Origin: Candidatus Microbacterium colombiense
GTDB lineage: Bacteria > Actinomycetota > Actinomycetes > Actinomycetales > Microbacteriaceae
Assembly: GCA_029203165.1 (NCBI GenBank)
Contig: CP119308.1
Span: 2,542,001 to 2,606,000 of the forward strand
DNA length: 64,000 nt
Reading direction: 5' to 3'
Positions within the stretch are counted from its first letter, which is position 1. The number at the start of each line of letters is the position of its first letter. The notes below the pieces were generated by a model. It had not been told where the DNA came from and made no database searches. It saw only the letters and a list, made by a program, of their open reading frames with translations. This document shows, piece by piece, positions 20,450-29,386 of the stretch. The translations under genes were made by a program, and so were the position numbers.

Positions 20450-20893
20450 TCATCCGGCGTCGATGCGGCGCCCGACGAACGGACCCAAACCGTCGCGGAG
20501 TGCGGAGATCTCCCCCACGTCCATCCCCACGGCCGACATCACCTGTCCTGGCACGTCGAGAGCACGCTCGCGCAGCGCCCGCCCTGCATCCGTCAACGTG
20601 ATATCGAGACGGCGTTCGTCCTCGGTGCTGCGCTGACGCACGATGAGCCCTTCAGCTTCGAGCCGCTTCACCAGCGGAGAAGCTGTCGCGGGTTCGACGG
20701 CGAGTTCGGCCGCGAGATCGTTCAGCGAACGCGGTGCGCTCTCCCAGAGGGCGAGCATGACGAGGTACTGGGGATGCGTGAGCCCGAGCGGCTCGAGGAT
20801 CGGCCGGTAGATCGCGACGACGTTGCGCGCCGCGGTCACGAGCGCGAAACAGAGTTGATTCTCGAGGCGGAGCAGGTCGTCGGGTGCCGTCAC
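20450..20893 (-). CDS. MarR-family regulator of the OhrR type
   Basis: This winged-helix MarR regulator of about 147 residues has an N-terminal L-E-N-Q-L-C-F-A-L that aligns with the redox-sensing region of Bacillus OhrR. Cys15 and Tyr29 are kept, but two other OhrR tyrosines are replaced (Val19, His40). I choose the GTG at 20893 because TATAGT (plus-strand 20900-20905) lies six bases upstream, making a leaderless transcript likely. ATG starts at 20908 and 20914 would run through the promoter palindrome. No ohr gene is adjacent. Likely role: peroxide or thiol-stress responsive repressor of itself and of the divergent small gene; this is inferred. Confidence 0.85.
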   Translation of the reverse strand: MTAPDDLLRLENQLCFALVTAARNVVAIYRPILEPLGLTHPQYLVMLALWESAPRSLNDLAAELAVEPATASPLVKRLEAEGLIVRQRSTEDERRLDITLTDAGRALRERALDVPGQVMSAVGMDVGEISALRDGLGPFVGRRIDAG

Positions 20894-20912
20894 ACCGCAA
20901 CTATACATCCGC

Positions 20913-20925
20913 ACTAATCATTAGT
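20913..20925. promoter_or_regulatory. Divergent promoter region with palindromic operator
   Basis: ACTAATCATTAGT is a perfect 6+1+6 palindrome between the MarR-type gene and the divergent 80-residue gene. TATAGT (minus strand, 20905-20900) and TACACT (plus strand, 20925-20930) lie 6-7 bases before the respective start codons, as in leaderless actinobacterial promoters. The palindrome would block both promoters when bound. Confidence 0.6.
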
Positions 20926-20937
20926 ACACTAAGAAAC

Positions 20938-21180
20938 ATGGCACAGGAATCCGACCGTCCTCCGCTCCGCACGCGTATCCGCGACGCAGGTGGTCTCTAC
21001 GCCTGGGTGAACACGAATCTCATCCGCTTCGCAGGCCCCGCATCCGTCGGCCCCTACGAGAAGACGCCACCGCCCAGCCCGGCGGAGCGGGCAGAGCGTG
21101 CTTGCCCTCTCTGCGGTGCGCCGATGACCGCGCACGAGATCGACAGGTCAGGGCCGAGGACGCTCGTGCACTGCCCCTGA
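20938..21180 (+). CDS. Small zinc-ribbon-like protein, divergent from the MarR gene
   Basis: This 80-residue protein of unknown function starts at the ATG at 20938, with an apparent -10 box TACACT seven bases before it and no ribosome-binding site, so it is probably leaderless. The N-terminal half is basic and aromatic (Y-A-W-V-N-T-N-L-I-R-F). The C-terminus has Cys56-x-x-Cys59 and His78-Cys79, with His66 between, which could form one incomplete zinc ribbon. It shares its promoter region with the OhrR-like regulator and is likely its target. Confidence 0.7.
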   Translation: MAQESDRPPLRTRIRDAGGLYAWVNTNLIRFAGPASVGPYEKTPPPSPAERAERACPLCGAPMTAHEIDRSGPRTLVHCP

Positions 21181-21250
21181 GAGCTGCTCGACCCGGCGAA
21201 ACCTTCCGCGGCGGCACTCTCTCCCCTATCCGCTCTCGCCGCGGCTCCTC

Positions 21251-21577
21251 CTAGGTGTCCCTCCGCTCTCGCGCGACGTCGAGCCAGAACATCAGCTCAT
21301 CGTCGCCCGCGAGCGCGCTCGCCGAGACGTCGAGCCAGCCGGAACCCATCGTCCTGCTGCCCATCACGGCACGTGCGACTCCTCGGCGTGTCGACAATGC
21401 CGCACCGGCCTCGTCGTCGACACGTACCAACAACACCCCGCCGGCACGCGCGCCGACGAGAATCCGACCGTCAGCCAGGAACGCCCTGGTCCCGAACATG
21501 CGCCGTTCCTCGATACCGACGCCGTCACTCAGAAGCGCCCTGATCCGATCGGCCAGCTCTTCCCCTGCGGCATTCAT
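21251..21577 (-). CDS. TfoX N-terminal domain protein
   Basis: This 108-residue protein carries the TfoX/Sxy N-terminal fold: E-E-R-R-M-F-G near residue 23, then F-L-A-D-G-R-I-L-V-G, and the ending M-G-S-G-W-L-D-V. TfoX controls competence in gamma-proteobacteria, but these short stand-alone actinobacterial forms have no proven role. It follows uvrB by 20 bases in the same direction and may be co-transcribed. Confidence 0.85.
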   Translation of the reverse strand: MNAAGEELADRIRALLSDGVGIEERRMFGTRAFLADGRILVGARAGGVLLVRVDDEAGAALSTRRGVARAVMGSRTMGSGWLDVSASALAGDDELMFWLDVARERRDT

Positions 21578-21597
21578 CAGCCGTCTCCATCACGCGC

Positions 21598-23670
21598 TCA
21601 GGCGTGACCGGCGCGCTCCATCGCGCGCAGTTCCTTCTTCAGATCCTGCACCTCGTCACGGAGACGTCCGGCGAGCTCGAACTTGAGTTCTCCCGCCGCG
21701 GCGAGCATCTGATTGGAGAGATCCTGGATCGTCGCCTCGAGCTGCTGCGCCCCTTCGGCGGCGATCCCGGTGCGACGCAGATTCGGCGTCGGCGACTTGC
21801 CCTTGCCTGTGGCGCGGCCGCGCCCCGACATCATGTCGGCGGTGTCTGCGCCCTCTCGTGCCAGCACCTCCGTGATATCGGCGATCCGCTTGCGCAGCGG
21901 CTGCGGATCGATGCCGTGCTCCTTGTTGTAGGCGATCTGCTTGTCTCGACGACGATCCGTCTCATCGATGGCCTTCGTCATCGAGTCGGTCATGTTGTCG
22001 GCGTACATGTGGACCTCGCCCGACACGTTTCGCGCCGCACGACCGATCGTCTGGATGAGCGAGGTACCCGAGCGCAGGAACCCCTCCTTGTCGGCATCGA
22101 GGATCGCCACCAGCGAGACCTCCGGCAGATCAAGACCCTCTCGCAGGAGGTTGATGCCGACCAGCACGTCGTACACGCCCGCGCGCAGCTCACTGAGCAG
22201 CTCGACGCGTCGCAAGGTGTCGACGTCAGAGTGCAGGTACCGCACGCGGACTCCGTGCTCGCCGAGGAAGTCGGTGAGCTCTTCCGACATCTTCTTCGTG
22301 AGTGTCGTCACGAGCACACGCTCGTTGCGCTCGACGCGCAGGCGGATCTCCTCGAGCAGATCGTCGATCTGACCTTTGGACGGCTTGACGATGATGTGCG
22401 GGTCCACGAGGCCTGTCGGGCGGATGATCTGCTCCACCACGCCGTCGGCGATGCCCATCTCGTACTTCCCGGGCGTCGCGGAGAGATAGACGGTCTGACC
22501 GATCCGATTCTTGAACTCGTCCCAACGCAGCGGGCGGTTGTCCATCGCACTGGGAAGACGGAACCCGTGATCGACGAGCGTGCGCTTTCGGGAGGCGTCG
22601 CCCTCGTACATGGCGCCGATCTGGGGCACCGCGACGTGCGACTCATCGATCACGAGCAGGAAGTCGTCAGGGAAGAAGTCCAACAACGTGTGGGGCGGCT
22701 CGCCCGGCAAGCGTCCGTCCATGTGGCGGGAGTAGTTCTCGATGCCCGAGCAGAAGCCGAGCTGCTGGAGCATCTCCAGATCGAAGGTCGTGCGCATGCG
22801 GAGTCGCTGAGCCTCCAGCAGCTTGCCCTGGCGTTCGAACTCGGCGAGGCGCTCCTCGAGCTCGGTCTCGATGGTTCCGATCGACCGCTGGATCACATCA
22901 GTGCCCGCGACATAGTGCGATGCGGGGAAGATCGGCACCGAGTCGAGCTTCTCGAGGACCTCACCGGTGAGCGGATGCAGCGAGTAGAGCGCCTCGATCT
23001 CGTCACCGAAGAGTTCGATCCGGATCGCACGCTCTTCATACACCGGGATGATCTCGATGGTGTCGCCCCGCACGCGGAAGTTGCCGCGCGAGAAGTCGAC
23101 GTCGTTCCGGTTGTACTGCATCGCGATGAACTGGCGGATGAGAGCATCCCTGTCGTACCGCTCCCCCACCTGCAGGGCGACCATCGCGCGCAGGTATTCC
23201 TCCGGCGCGCCGAGGCCGTAGATGCAGGAGACGGTGGAGACCACGACGACGTCGCGCCGACTGAGTAGGGAATTCGTCGTCGAGTGGCGCAGACGCTCCA
23301 CTTCCGCGTTGATCGAGGAGTCCTTCTCGATGAAGGTATCGGTCTGGGGCACATACGCCTCGGGCTGGTAGTAGTCGTAGTACGAGACGAAGTACTCCAC
23401 CGCGTTGTTCGGCATGAGTTCGCGGAACTCGTTCGCCAGCTGAGCGGCGAGGGTCTTGTTGTGCGCGAGAACGAGAGTCGGCCGTTGCACCTGCTCGATC
23501 AGCCAGGCCGTCGTCGCCGACTTGCCGGTACCGGTGGCGCCGAGCAGCACGACGTCGGTCTCGCCCGCGTTGATGCGCGACGCCAGGTCCGCGATCGCGG
23601 CCGGCTGGTCTCCGGCCGGCGCGTACTCGCTGATGACCTCGAAGGGACGGACACTGCGCGTGGGTTGCAT
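21598..23670 (-). CDS. uvrB: Excinuclease ABC subunit B
   Basis: UvrB is the helicase-like damage-verification subunit. Starting at the ATG at 23670 gives 690 residues. The Walker A G-A-T-G-T-G-K-S is at 44-51, the DNA-clamping beta-hairpin [10 protein letters not shown] is at about 96, and helicase motifs ([12 protein letters not shown]) follow. A C-terminal UVR motif that docks UvrC ends the protein. The frame is open 19 codons further, but M-Q-P-T-R-S fits the family start. All three uvr genes are in this window, with uvrB about 1.2 kb upstream of uvrA. Confidence 0.97.
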   Translation of the reverse strand: MQPTRSVRPFEVISEYAPAGDQPAAIADLASRINAGETDVVLLGATGTGKSATTAWLIEQVQRPTLVLAHNKTLAAQLANEFRELMPNNAVEYFVSYYDYYQPEAYVPQTDTFIEKDSSINAEVERLRHSTTNSLLSRRDVVVVSTVSCIYGLGAPEEYLRAMVALQVGERYDRDALIRQFIAMQYNRNDVDFSRGNFRVRGDTIEIIPVYEERAIRIELFGDEIEALYSLHPLTGEVLEKLDSVPIFPASHYVAGTDVIQRSIGTIETELEERLAEFERQGKLLEAQRLRMRTTFDLEMLQQLGFCSGIENYSRHMDGRLPGEPPHTLLDFFPDDFLLVIDESHVAVPQIGAMYEGDASRKRTLVDHGFRLPSAMDNRPLRWDEFKNRIGQTVYLSATPGKYEMGIADGVVEQIIRPTGLVDPHIIVKPSKGQIDDLLEEIRLRVERNERVLVTTLTKKMSEELTDFLGEHGVRVRYLHSDVDTLRRVELLSELRAGVYDVLVGINLLREGLDLPEVSLVAILDADKEGFLRSGTSLIQTIGRAARNVSGEVHMYADNMTDSMTKAIDETDRRRDKQIAYNKEHGIDPQPLRKRIADITEVLAREGADTADMMSGRGRATGKGKSPTPNLRRTGIAAEGAQQLEATIQDLSNQMLAAAGELKFELAGRLRDEVQDLKKELRAMERAGHA

Positions 23671-23738
23671 GCTTCCAGCGTATGCCGCCCCTCGGACATC
23701 CGGGCGGCCGGCGGGCGACCTGAGCATAGAGTGATGGT

Positions 23739-24350
23739 GTGATCGAGTTCGTCATCGGCTCCAGCCTCGCTGCCGCTGCTGGTCTCAACGCATGGATGCC
23801 GCTGTTCCTGCTCGGCATCGCCGATCGGCTGCTCCCTGCGATCGAGCTGCCGAACGGTTGGTCCTGGCTCTCGAGCGACCTCGCCCTGTGGGTCCTCGGA
23901 GCACTGCTCGTCCTCGAGATCATCGCCGACAAGATCCCCGCCCTGGATTCGGTGAACGATGTCATCCAGAGCATCCTCCGACCCGCGGCCGGGGGCATCG
24001 CCTTCGGCGCCGGAGCGAGCGCGCAGACGCTGGCTCTCGACGATGCCGAGTCGTTCTTCGCCAACGGCTCCTGGATCCCGATCGTGACGGGAATCGTCAT
24101 CGCCCTGGTCGTGCACGTCGTGAAGGCCACCGCCCGCGTGGCGGCCAACGCCACGACGGCCGGTCTCGCCGCCCCGGTGCTGAGCACTGTCGAGGACGGG
24201 GCGTCGTTCCTTCTCGCGTCGGCAGCGATCCTGGTGCCGCTGGTCGCGGGCATCCTGTTGATCGGTCTCGTCATCGTGGTGATCGCTGCGGTCCGGTGGC
24301 GACAGCGGCGGCGTACCTCGAATCAGCCGACCGATGGTGTCCAGACATAG
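23739..24350 (+). CDS. DUF4126 integral membrane protein
   Basis: This 203-residue membrane protein starts at a GTG. Several hydrophobic segments are visible (about 7-28, 46-62, 110-128, 155-187), along with [11 protein letters not shown] near residue 64, which is typical of DUF4126 proteins. Its C-terminus is basic. It is divergent from uvrB, with 68 bases between start codons, and convergent with the MFS gene. The function is unknown. Confidence 0.85.
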   Translation: MIEFVIGSSLAAAAGLNAWMPLFLLGIADRLLPAIELPNGWSWLSSDLALWVLGALLVLEIIADKIPALDSVNDVIQSILRPAAGGIAFGAGASAQTLALDDAESFFANGSWIPIVTGIVIALVVHVVKATARVAANATTAGLAAPVLSTVEDGASFLLASAAILVPLVAGILLIGLVIVVIAAVRWRQRRRTSNQPTDGVQT

Positions 24351-24370
24351 GGCGTCGCCCCGAGACCCGG

Positions 24371-25591
24371 TCAGGGCCGGCCGGATGACGCCGAGCGGAG
24401 ACCGCCGACGGCGATCGCCGCTGCTGCCCCGCACATCGCGACGATGAGGAGCACGAACCACGTCCAGCTCGATCCTCCGAACACGAGTCCGAGCGCCCAG
24501 CCGAACAGGCTGGACCCGGCGTAGTAGCCGAAGTAGTAGAGGGAGGACGCCTGTGCGCGTGTCCCTTCGGGCGCGGCGACCGGAGCCCACCCCGACGCCA
24601 CCGCGTGCGCAGCGAAGAACCCGGCCGTGAACAGCAGGAGTCCTGCCAGCACGACGGGAACGCTCGGGATCATCATGATCGCGGCGCCGAGCGCGGTCAC
24701 GAGGATCGAGACCAGCAGCACGGGATAGCGTCCGAAGCGCGATGCGAGGGAACCGGCCCACGGCGACGAGAGCGTTCCTGCAAGGTAGGCGACGAAGAGC
24801 AGGGTGACAACCCACGCCGGCAAGTCGAACGGCGGATCGGTGAGGTGGAAGCCCAGATAGTTGAACACGGCGACGAACGACCCCATGAGCAGGAAGCCCT
24901 GGGCATACAGCGCGAGCAACTGCGACGATCGCAACGGTATGAGCAGGCGCGTCAGGATGCTGTGGCCGTCGGGGGCGTCGAACCGGCGAGGCACGAATCC
25001 CTGGGCTTTCGGAGTCAACCACAGGAACAGTACCGCGGCGAAGGCGCAGACGATCGCGACGGTCAGGATGCCGTTCCGCCACCCGGCGACATCGCCCACC
25101 ACACCCGCGACGATGCGACCCAGCAGTCCACCCACGGTCGTTCCGGCGATGTAGCTGCCGGCGGCGGCCGCGGCATGGCGAGGTCGCACCTCTTCACTCA
25201 GGTACGCGAGCGCGACAGCCGGGATCGCCCCCAGAGCGACGCCCTCGGCCGTGCGGAGCACGAGCAGCAACCCCATGTCTGCGCTCAACGGTGCGCACAG
25301 TCCCAACAGGGTCGCCGCGATCACGCCGACCGCCATCGCGGGCACGCGGCCGATCCGATCGGCGACGATGGACCACGGGATCACGGCCGCCGCCAGGCCG
25401 AGAGTCGCCGCCGAGACGCTGAGCGCGGCGGTGGCGGGCGAGACCGCGAGGTCATCGGCGATGCGAGGCAGCACCGCCTGAGTCGAGTAGAGCTGCGCGA
25501 ACGTCGCGATGCCGGCGAAGAAGAGGCCGGCGATCAGGCGTCGGTATGTGGGCGAGCCGGGAGCGTGTCCGGTGAACGGTTCTCGCGTCAC
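24371..25591 (-). CDS. Major facilitator superfamily transporter
   Basis: This roughly 406-residue transporter has about 12 predicted membrane helices. The MFS loop motif is visible as D-R-I-G-R-V-P-A-M-A-V near residue 83 and a counterpart, S-L-A-S-R-F-G-R-Y-P-V, in the second half. It resembles the YnfM/AraJ-like drug:proton antiporters, but the substrate is not predictable. I place the start at the GTG at 25591 because it overlaps the coaE stop by 4 bases (GTGA). A GTG at 25612 would give a 7-residue longer form overlapping coaE by 25 bases. Confidence 0.9.
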   Translation of the reverse strand: MTREPFTGHAPGSPTYRRLIAGLFFAGIATFAQLYSTQAVLPRIADDLAVSPATAALSVSAATLGLAAAVIPWSIVADRIGRVPAMAVGVIAATLLGLCAPLSADMGLLLVLRTAEGVALGAIPAVALAYLSEEVRPRHAAAAAGSYIAGTTVGGLLGRIVAGVVGDVAGWRNGILTVAIVCAFAAVLFLWLTPKAQGFVPRRFDAPDGHSILTRLLIPLRSSQLLALYAQGFLLMGSFVAVFNYLGFHLTDPPFDLPAWVVTLLFVAYLAGTLSSPWAGSLASRFGRYPVLLVSILVTALGAAIMMIPSVPVVLAGLLLFTAGFFAAHAVASGWAPVAAPEGTRAQASSLYYFGYYAGSSLFGWALGLVFGGSSWTWFVLLIVAMCGAAAAIAVGGLRSASSGRP

Positions 25592-26196
25592 CGCGGACGG
25601 ATCCGCTCCCACAGCGCGTCCGTCTGCGCATGGGTGCTGTCGAGAGTGTCCGCGGTGTCGATCACCACGTCGGCGATCGCCAGCCGCCGCTCGTCGGAGA
25701 CCTGCGCATCGATGCGCGCGCGGGCAGCGTCGGTGTCCATGCCGCGGATATCCACCAAGCGACGCAGTCGGACCGCCGCGGGCGCGTGAGCGACGACGAT
25801 GAGGTCCCAGGGATCATCCACGCGGGCTTCCACCAGCAACGGCACGTCGTAGACGACCACGGCGTCCGAATCAGACGCGAACGCCGCATCGAACCGTCGT
25901 TGCGATTCCGCGCGCACCGCCGGGTGGACGATCCCGTTCAGCCGCGCCAGCCGCTCCGGATGCCCGAACACCAGGGCGCCGAGAGCCGCACGGTTCAATG
26001 CGCCGTCGTCCGTGACGAGTTCCGAGCCGAACTCGTCGGCGATCTGCTGGAGGACCGGAGTGCCGGGCGCCTGCACGTCGCGCACGATCTGGTCGGCGTC
26101 GACGATCACGGCTCCGTGTTCCGCGAGTCGCCGCGCGATGGTCGACTTCCCGGACGCGATCCCGCCGGTGAGTGCGATGAGGGGCATGGCTTCCAT
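25588..26196 (-). CDS. coaE: Dephospho-CoA kinase
   Basis: CoaE phosphorylates dephospho-CoA in the last step of CoA synthesis. It has the P-loop G-G-I-A-S-G-K-S-T near residue 11 and the D-V-P-L-L-V-E substrate segment. The length (199-202) fits the single-domain form; there is no fused UPF0157 domain as in mycobacteria. Starts at 26196 and 26187 are both possible, and the second is closer to the usual beginning. It lies downstream of rpsA behind a terminator and is coupled to the MFS gene. Confidence 0.95.
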   Translation of the reverse strand: MEAMPLIALTGGIASGKSTIARRLAEHGAVIVDADQIVRDVQAPGTPVLQQIADEFGSELVTDDGALNRAALGALVFGHPERLARLNGIVHPAVRAESQRRFDAAFASDSDAVVVYDVPLLVEARVDDPWDLIVVAHAPAAVRLRRLVDIRGMDTDAARARIDAQVSDERRLAIADVVIDTADTLDSTHAQTDALWERIRPR

Positions 26197-26248
26197 CCTG
26201 GCACGCTCGAGCAGATGGTTTCGCGTCGAACGCCGGCCGAAGACGCGA

Positions 26249-26280
26249 AACGGGCCGCCACCCGAAGGTGACGGCCCGTT
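26249..26280 (-). terminator. Terminator after rpsA
   Basis: A 14-bp stem (26249-26262 with 26267-26280, one wobble pair) closes a loop that reads UUCG in the transcript. It starts 14 bases past the rpsA stop. Confidence 0.85.
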
Positions 26281-26294
26281 CCAGAGCGTGATGC

Positions 26295-27749
26295 TTAAGC
26301 GTTGCCGCCCGAGAGCTTCTCGCGGAGCGCCGCGAGAGCTTCATCGTCCGCCAGCGTGCCCGCGCCTGCGGCCTCGCTGGAGAAGGACTGGCCGCCGAAG
26401 TCTTCGCCGGCTGCAGCTTCTGCCTCGGCCGCCTTGGTGACCTGAGCCTTGTGCGCCTCCCAGCGAGCCTGGGCTGCAGCGTACTCCTGCTCCCATGCCT
26501 CGCGCTGGGCGTCGAAGCCTTCCTTCCACGCACCGGTCTCGGCGTCGAAGCCCTCCGGGTACTTGTACTCGCCGTTGTCGTCGTACTCCGCGACCATGCC
26601 GTAGAGGGCCGGGTCGAACTCGGTGCCGTTGGGGTCGACCGACTCGTTGGCCTGCTTGAGCGACAGCGAGATGCGGCGACGCTCCAGGTCGATGTCGATG
26701 ACCTTGACGAAGACCTCTTCGCCGACGGAGACGACCTGCTCGGCCAGCTCGACGTGCTTGCTGGAGAGCTCGGAGATGTGGACGAGGCCCTCGATGCCGT
26801 CTGCGACGCGAACGAACGCACCGAACGGAACGAGCTTGGTGACCTTACCCGGCGTGACCTGACCGATCGCGTGGGTACGGGCGAAGACCTGCCACGGGTC
26901 TTCCTGCGTCGCCTTCAGCGACAGGGAGACGCGCTCGCGGTCCAGGTCGACCTCGAGGATCTCGACGGTGACCTCCTGGCCGACCTCGACGACCTCGGAG
27001 GCGTGCTCGATGTGCTTCCAGGACAGCTCGGAGACGTGCACGAGGCCGTCCACGCCGCCCAGGTCGACGAACGCACCGAAGTTGACGATCGACGAGACGA
27101 CACCCTTGCGGACCTGACCCTTGTGCAGGTTGTTCAGGAACGTGGTGCGCGACTCCGACTGCGTCTGCTCGAGCAGCGCGCGGCGGCTGAGCACGACGTT
27201 GTTGCGGTTCTTGTCGAGCTCGAGGATCTTGGCCTCGATCTCCTGGCCGAGGTACGGCGTGAGGTCGCGGACGCGACGCAGCTCGATGAGCGACGCCGGG
27301 AGGAAGCCACGCAGGCCGATGTCGACGATGAGTCCACCCTTGACGACCTCGATGACCGTTCCGGTGACGACTCCGTCGTTCTCCTTGATCTTCTCGACGT
27401 CGCCCCACGCACGCTCGTACTGCGCACGCTTCTTGGACAGGATCAGACGGCCTTCCTTGTCCTCCTTCTGGAGAACGAGGGCCTCGACCAGATCGCCGAC
27501 TGCGACGACCTCGTTGGGGTCGACGTCGTGCTTGATCGAAAGCTCGCGCGAGGGGATGACACCCTCGGTCTTGTATCCGACATCGAGGAGGACCTCATCG
27601 CGGTCGATCTTGACGATCGTGCCTTCGATGATGTCGCCGTCGTTGAAGAACTTCAGGGTCTTCTCGACCGCGGCCAGGAAGTCCTCAGCAGATCCGATGT
27701 CGTTGATGGCGACCTGCTTGGTGGCCGGGGCGGTCGTTGCGGTAGTCAT
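26295..27749 (-). CDS. rpsA: 30S ribosomal protein S1
   Basis: S1 binds mRNA and helps initiation. This 484-residue form has four S1 repeats at about 37-105, 122-188, 207-277 and 291-362, each with the V-x-x-G-x-x-V-x-x-G-L/F-x-P/H core, and an acidic low-complexity C-terminal tail. Four repeats, instead of the six of E. coli, is the standard actinobacterial form. The 236 bases upstream to the divergent lipoprotein gene should hold the promoter and leader. I see no convincing -35/-10 pair there. Confidence 0.97.
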   Translation of the reverse strand: MTTATTAPATKQVAINDIGSAEDFLAAVEKTLKFFNDGDIIEGTIVKIDRDEVLLDVGYKTEGVIPSRELSIKHDVDPNEVVAVGDLVEALVLQKEDKEGRLILSKKRAQYERAWGDVEKIKENDGVVTGTVIEVVKGGLIVDIGLRGFLPASLIELRRVRDLTPYLGQEIEAKILELDKNRNNVVLSRRALLEQTQSESRTTFLNNLHKGQVRKGVVSSIVNFGAFVDLGGVDGLVHVSELSWKHIEHASEVVEVGQEVTVEILEVDLDRERVSLSLKATQEDPWQVFARTHAIGQVTPGKVTKLVPFGAFVRVADGIEGLVHISELSSKHVELAEQVVSVGEEVFVKVIDIDLERRRISLSLKQANESVDPNGTEFDPALYGMVAEYDDNGEYKYPEGFDAETGAWKEGFDAQREAWEQEYAAAQARWEAHKAQVTKAAEAEAAAGEDFGGQSFSSEAAGAGTLADDEALAALREKLSGGNA

Positions 27750-27985
27750 GTAGTGGGTTGTCCTTGTTGAATGGAACTCAGGCTGCGAATCAACGGCCGC
27801 GCACGGCCGACATCATGCGTCACAGCGGATGGATTGGATTGCTCGTCACCAGCGCATGCAAGTGCACGCCACGAGTGACACTTCAGGCTATCAGAAGTTC
27901 GGATGCCGATGGGATCGGTGTTGTGCCGCGCGATGTCTGTGGATAACTCCCCCGCGACTCGCCGACGTTCGACTACATTTTCCGG

Positions 27986-28519
27986 ATGCCTCGCCTCCAG
28001 CCTCGCCGATTCCTCGCCCTCGGAAGCCTCGCCTTGACAGCCATCGCGATCGCCGGATGCTCGCCTGCGCCGGCACCCCAGCCGAGTCCGACACCAGCCT
28101 TCGCCTCGGAAGCCGAGGCGTTCGCCGCGGCCGAAGAGACCTACCGCGCGTACAACGATGCCGTGAATGCAGACCGAGCTGGGCTCCAGCCGTCGTCGCC
28201 CCGGACCTATCTCACGGGCCTCGCCCTCGAAAGTGATTACGAAACCTCTCGCCTCCTCGATGAAGATCAATTGTCAATCCACGGGGACGGAGTCGTTTCT
28301 TCTTTTGTCGGCCAAGAATTTGATGAGGATGCCACACCCAATATCGCCACAGCGTCTGTCTGCATGGATGTCAGCCGGACCCAGTTGCTTGACGCAAGCG
28401 GTGACGACGTGACGCCAGCTTCTCGCCGAGATCGCATCAATCTGGATGTGGCGTTCGTCGCTGCGGGAGGCACGTTCCTGATCGCGGAATCGACTGCGAG
28501 CGAGACGTCGGCGTGCTAA
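27986..28519 (+). CDS. Lipoprotein of unknown function
   Basis: This 177-residue protein has a lipoprotein signal with R-R in the n-region and lipobox I-A-G-C at Cys25, followed by a Pro/Ser/Thr linker. The domain beyond residue 40 begins with E-A-E-A-F-A-A-A-E-E-T-Y-R-A-Y-N-D-A-V, a helical start common in small actinobacterial lipoproteins. I cannot name the family. The central part (about 28,230-28,390) is clearly AT-richer than its surroundings. The stop overlaps the start of the next gene by 7 bases, so the two exported proteins are probably made together. Confidence 0.8.
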   Translation: MPRLQPRRFLALGSLALTAIAIAGCSPAPAPQPSPTPAFASEAEAFAAAEETYRAYNDAVNADRAGLQPSSPRTYLTGLALESDYETSRLLDEDQLSIHGDGVVSSFVGQEFDEDATPNIATASVCMDVSRTQLLDASGDDVTPASRRDRINLDVAFVAAGGTFLIAESTASETSAC

Positions 28520-29325
28520 GCACATTCATGACCGCGGCTGCCATCTTGTTGTCTGCTGGATCGCCTGGCAACGGATCGAGCTGTGATGCAAACCTCGCCG
28601 CGGCGGGCCTGTGTTCTTCGAACAGCGGCACCTCGTTGACGATCAGGGCCGAGCGTGCGCAGCCCGGCGCTCGGACCCCATCCAACCGGCCGCACCAGAC
28701 AAATGCTGGCCCCGGAACACCCGCACCACCGACGAAGTTCGTCTTCGAGGACTGCCTGGACGACGCGGACAACTCCCTCAGCTGCTTCCGTCGCCCGGCC
28801 GATGAAGACCCCGACGATCCCGCGGCCCCTGCCCCCGCACTCCCGACGGTCACGATGAGCGATCTCGCCTCTTTCTCCCCCGCGTCGGCAACCGCGGTCG
28901 GAGAACCCGGCAACGTGGGCATCGCGGGCATGCCGACGAACTTCGTCGCGGCGGCATCCGCCCACACGCGCACCGGGACGCTCTTCGGATTCCCCCTCAC
29001 CCTGCGGTTCACGCCGTCCGGCTACGACTTCACGTACGGCGACGGTGAACGTGCGACCACCGCGACCGGCGGGCGCCCGTGGTCGGATCTCGGGCAGGCA
29101 CAGTTCACGGCGACGGGAACGAGCCATGTCTACGAGGAGCGCGGCACCTATCTCGCCGAGGTCGACGTGAGATACACCGCCACCGTGAACTTCGGTGGCG
29201 GCTGGTTCCCGGTCGCGGGCGAGCTCACGGCCGACGGGCCGACGCAGGAGATCCGCATCTTCGAGGCACACACGGCACTCGTCGCCCATTCGTGTGCCCA
29301 GAGGCCCACCGGCCCGGGGTGTTGA
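28513..29325 (+). CDS. Secreted protein with a PKD-like domain
   Basis: This 270-residue exported protein has a short hydrophobic N-terminus (M-T-A-A-A-I-L-L-S-A) starting at GTG 28513 or ATG 28528. A long Pro/Ala-rich spacer with several Cys follows. Residues about 160-250 look like a PKD or Ig-like beta-sandwich: Y-D-F-T-Y-G-D-G-E, then S-H-V-Y-E-E-R-G-T-Y near 203. PKD domains usually mediate surface or carbohydrate contacts. It pairs with the preceding lipoprotein. Partner and ligand are unknown. Confidence 0.7.
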   Translation: MLSTFMTAAAILLSAGSPGNGSSCDANLAAAGLCSSNSGTSLTIRAERAQPGARTPSNRPHQTNAGPGTPAPPTKFVFEDCLDDADNSLSCFRRPADEDPDDPAAPAPALPTVTMSDLASFSPASATAVGEPGNVGIAGMPTNFVAAASAHTRTGTLFGFPLTLRFTPSGYDFTYGDGERATTATGGRPWSDLGQAQFTATGTSHVYEERGTYLAEVDVRYTATVNFGGGWFPVAGELTADGPTQEIRIFEAHTALVAHSCAQRPTGPGC

Positions 29326-29386
29326 AGCATCCCCGTACCGGCGAACCCGCCCACTCAGACCCGATGATCGACCAGCCGACGACCGA

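Noticed and set aside
27746..28270. Minus-strand frame of 174 codons upstream of rpsA
   Set aside because: It overlaps the lipoprotein signal sequence on the other strand, has no ribosome-binding site or homology, and reads as a shadow.
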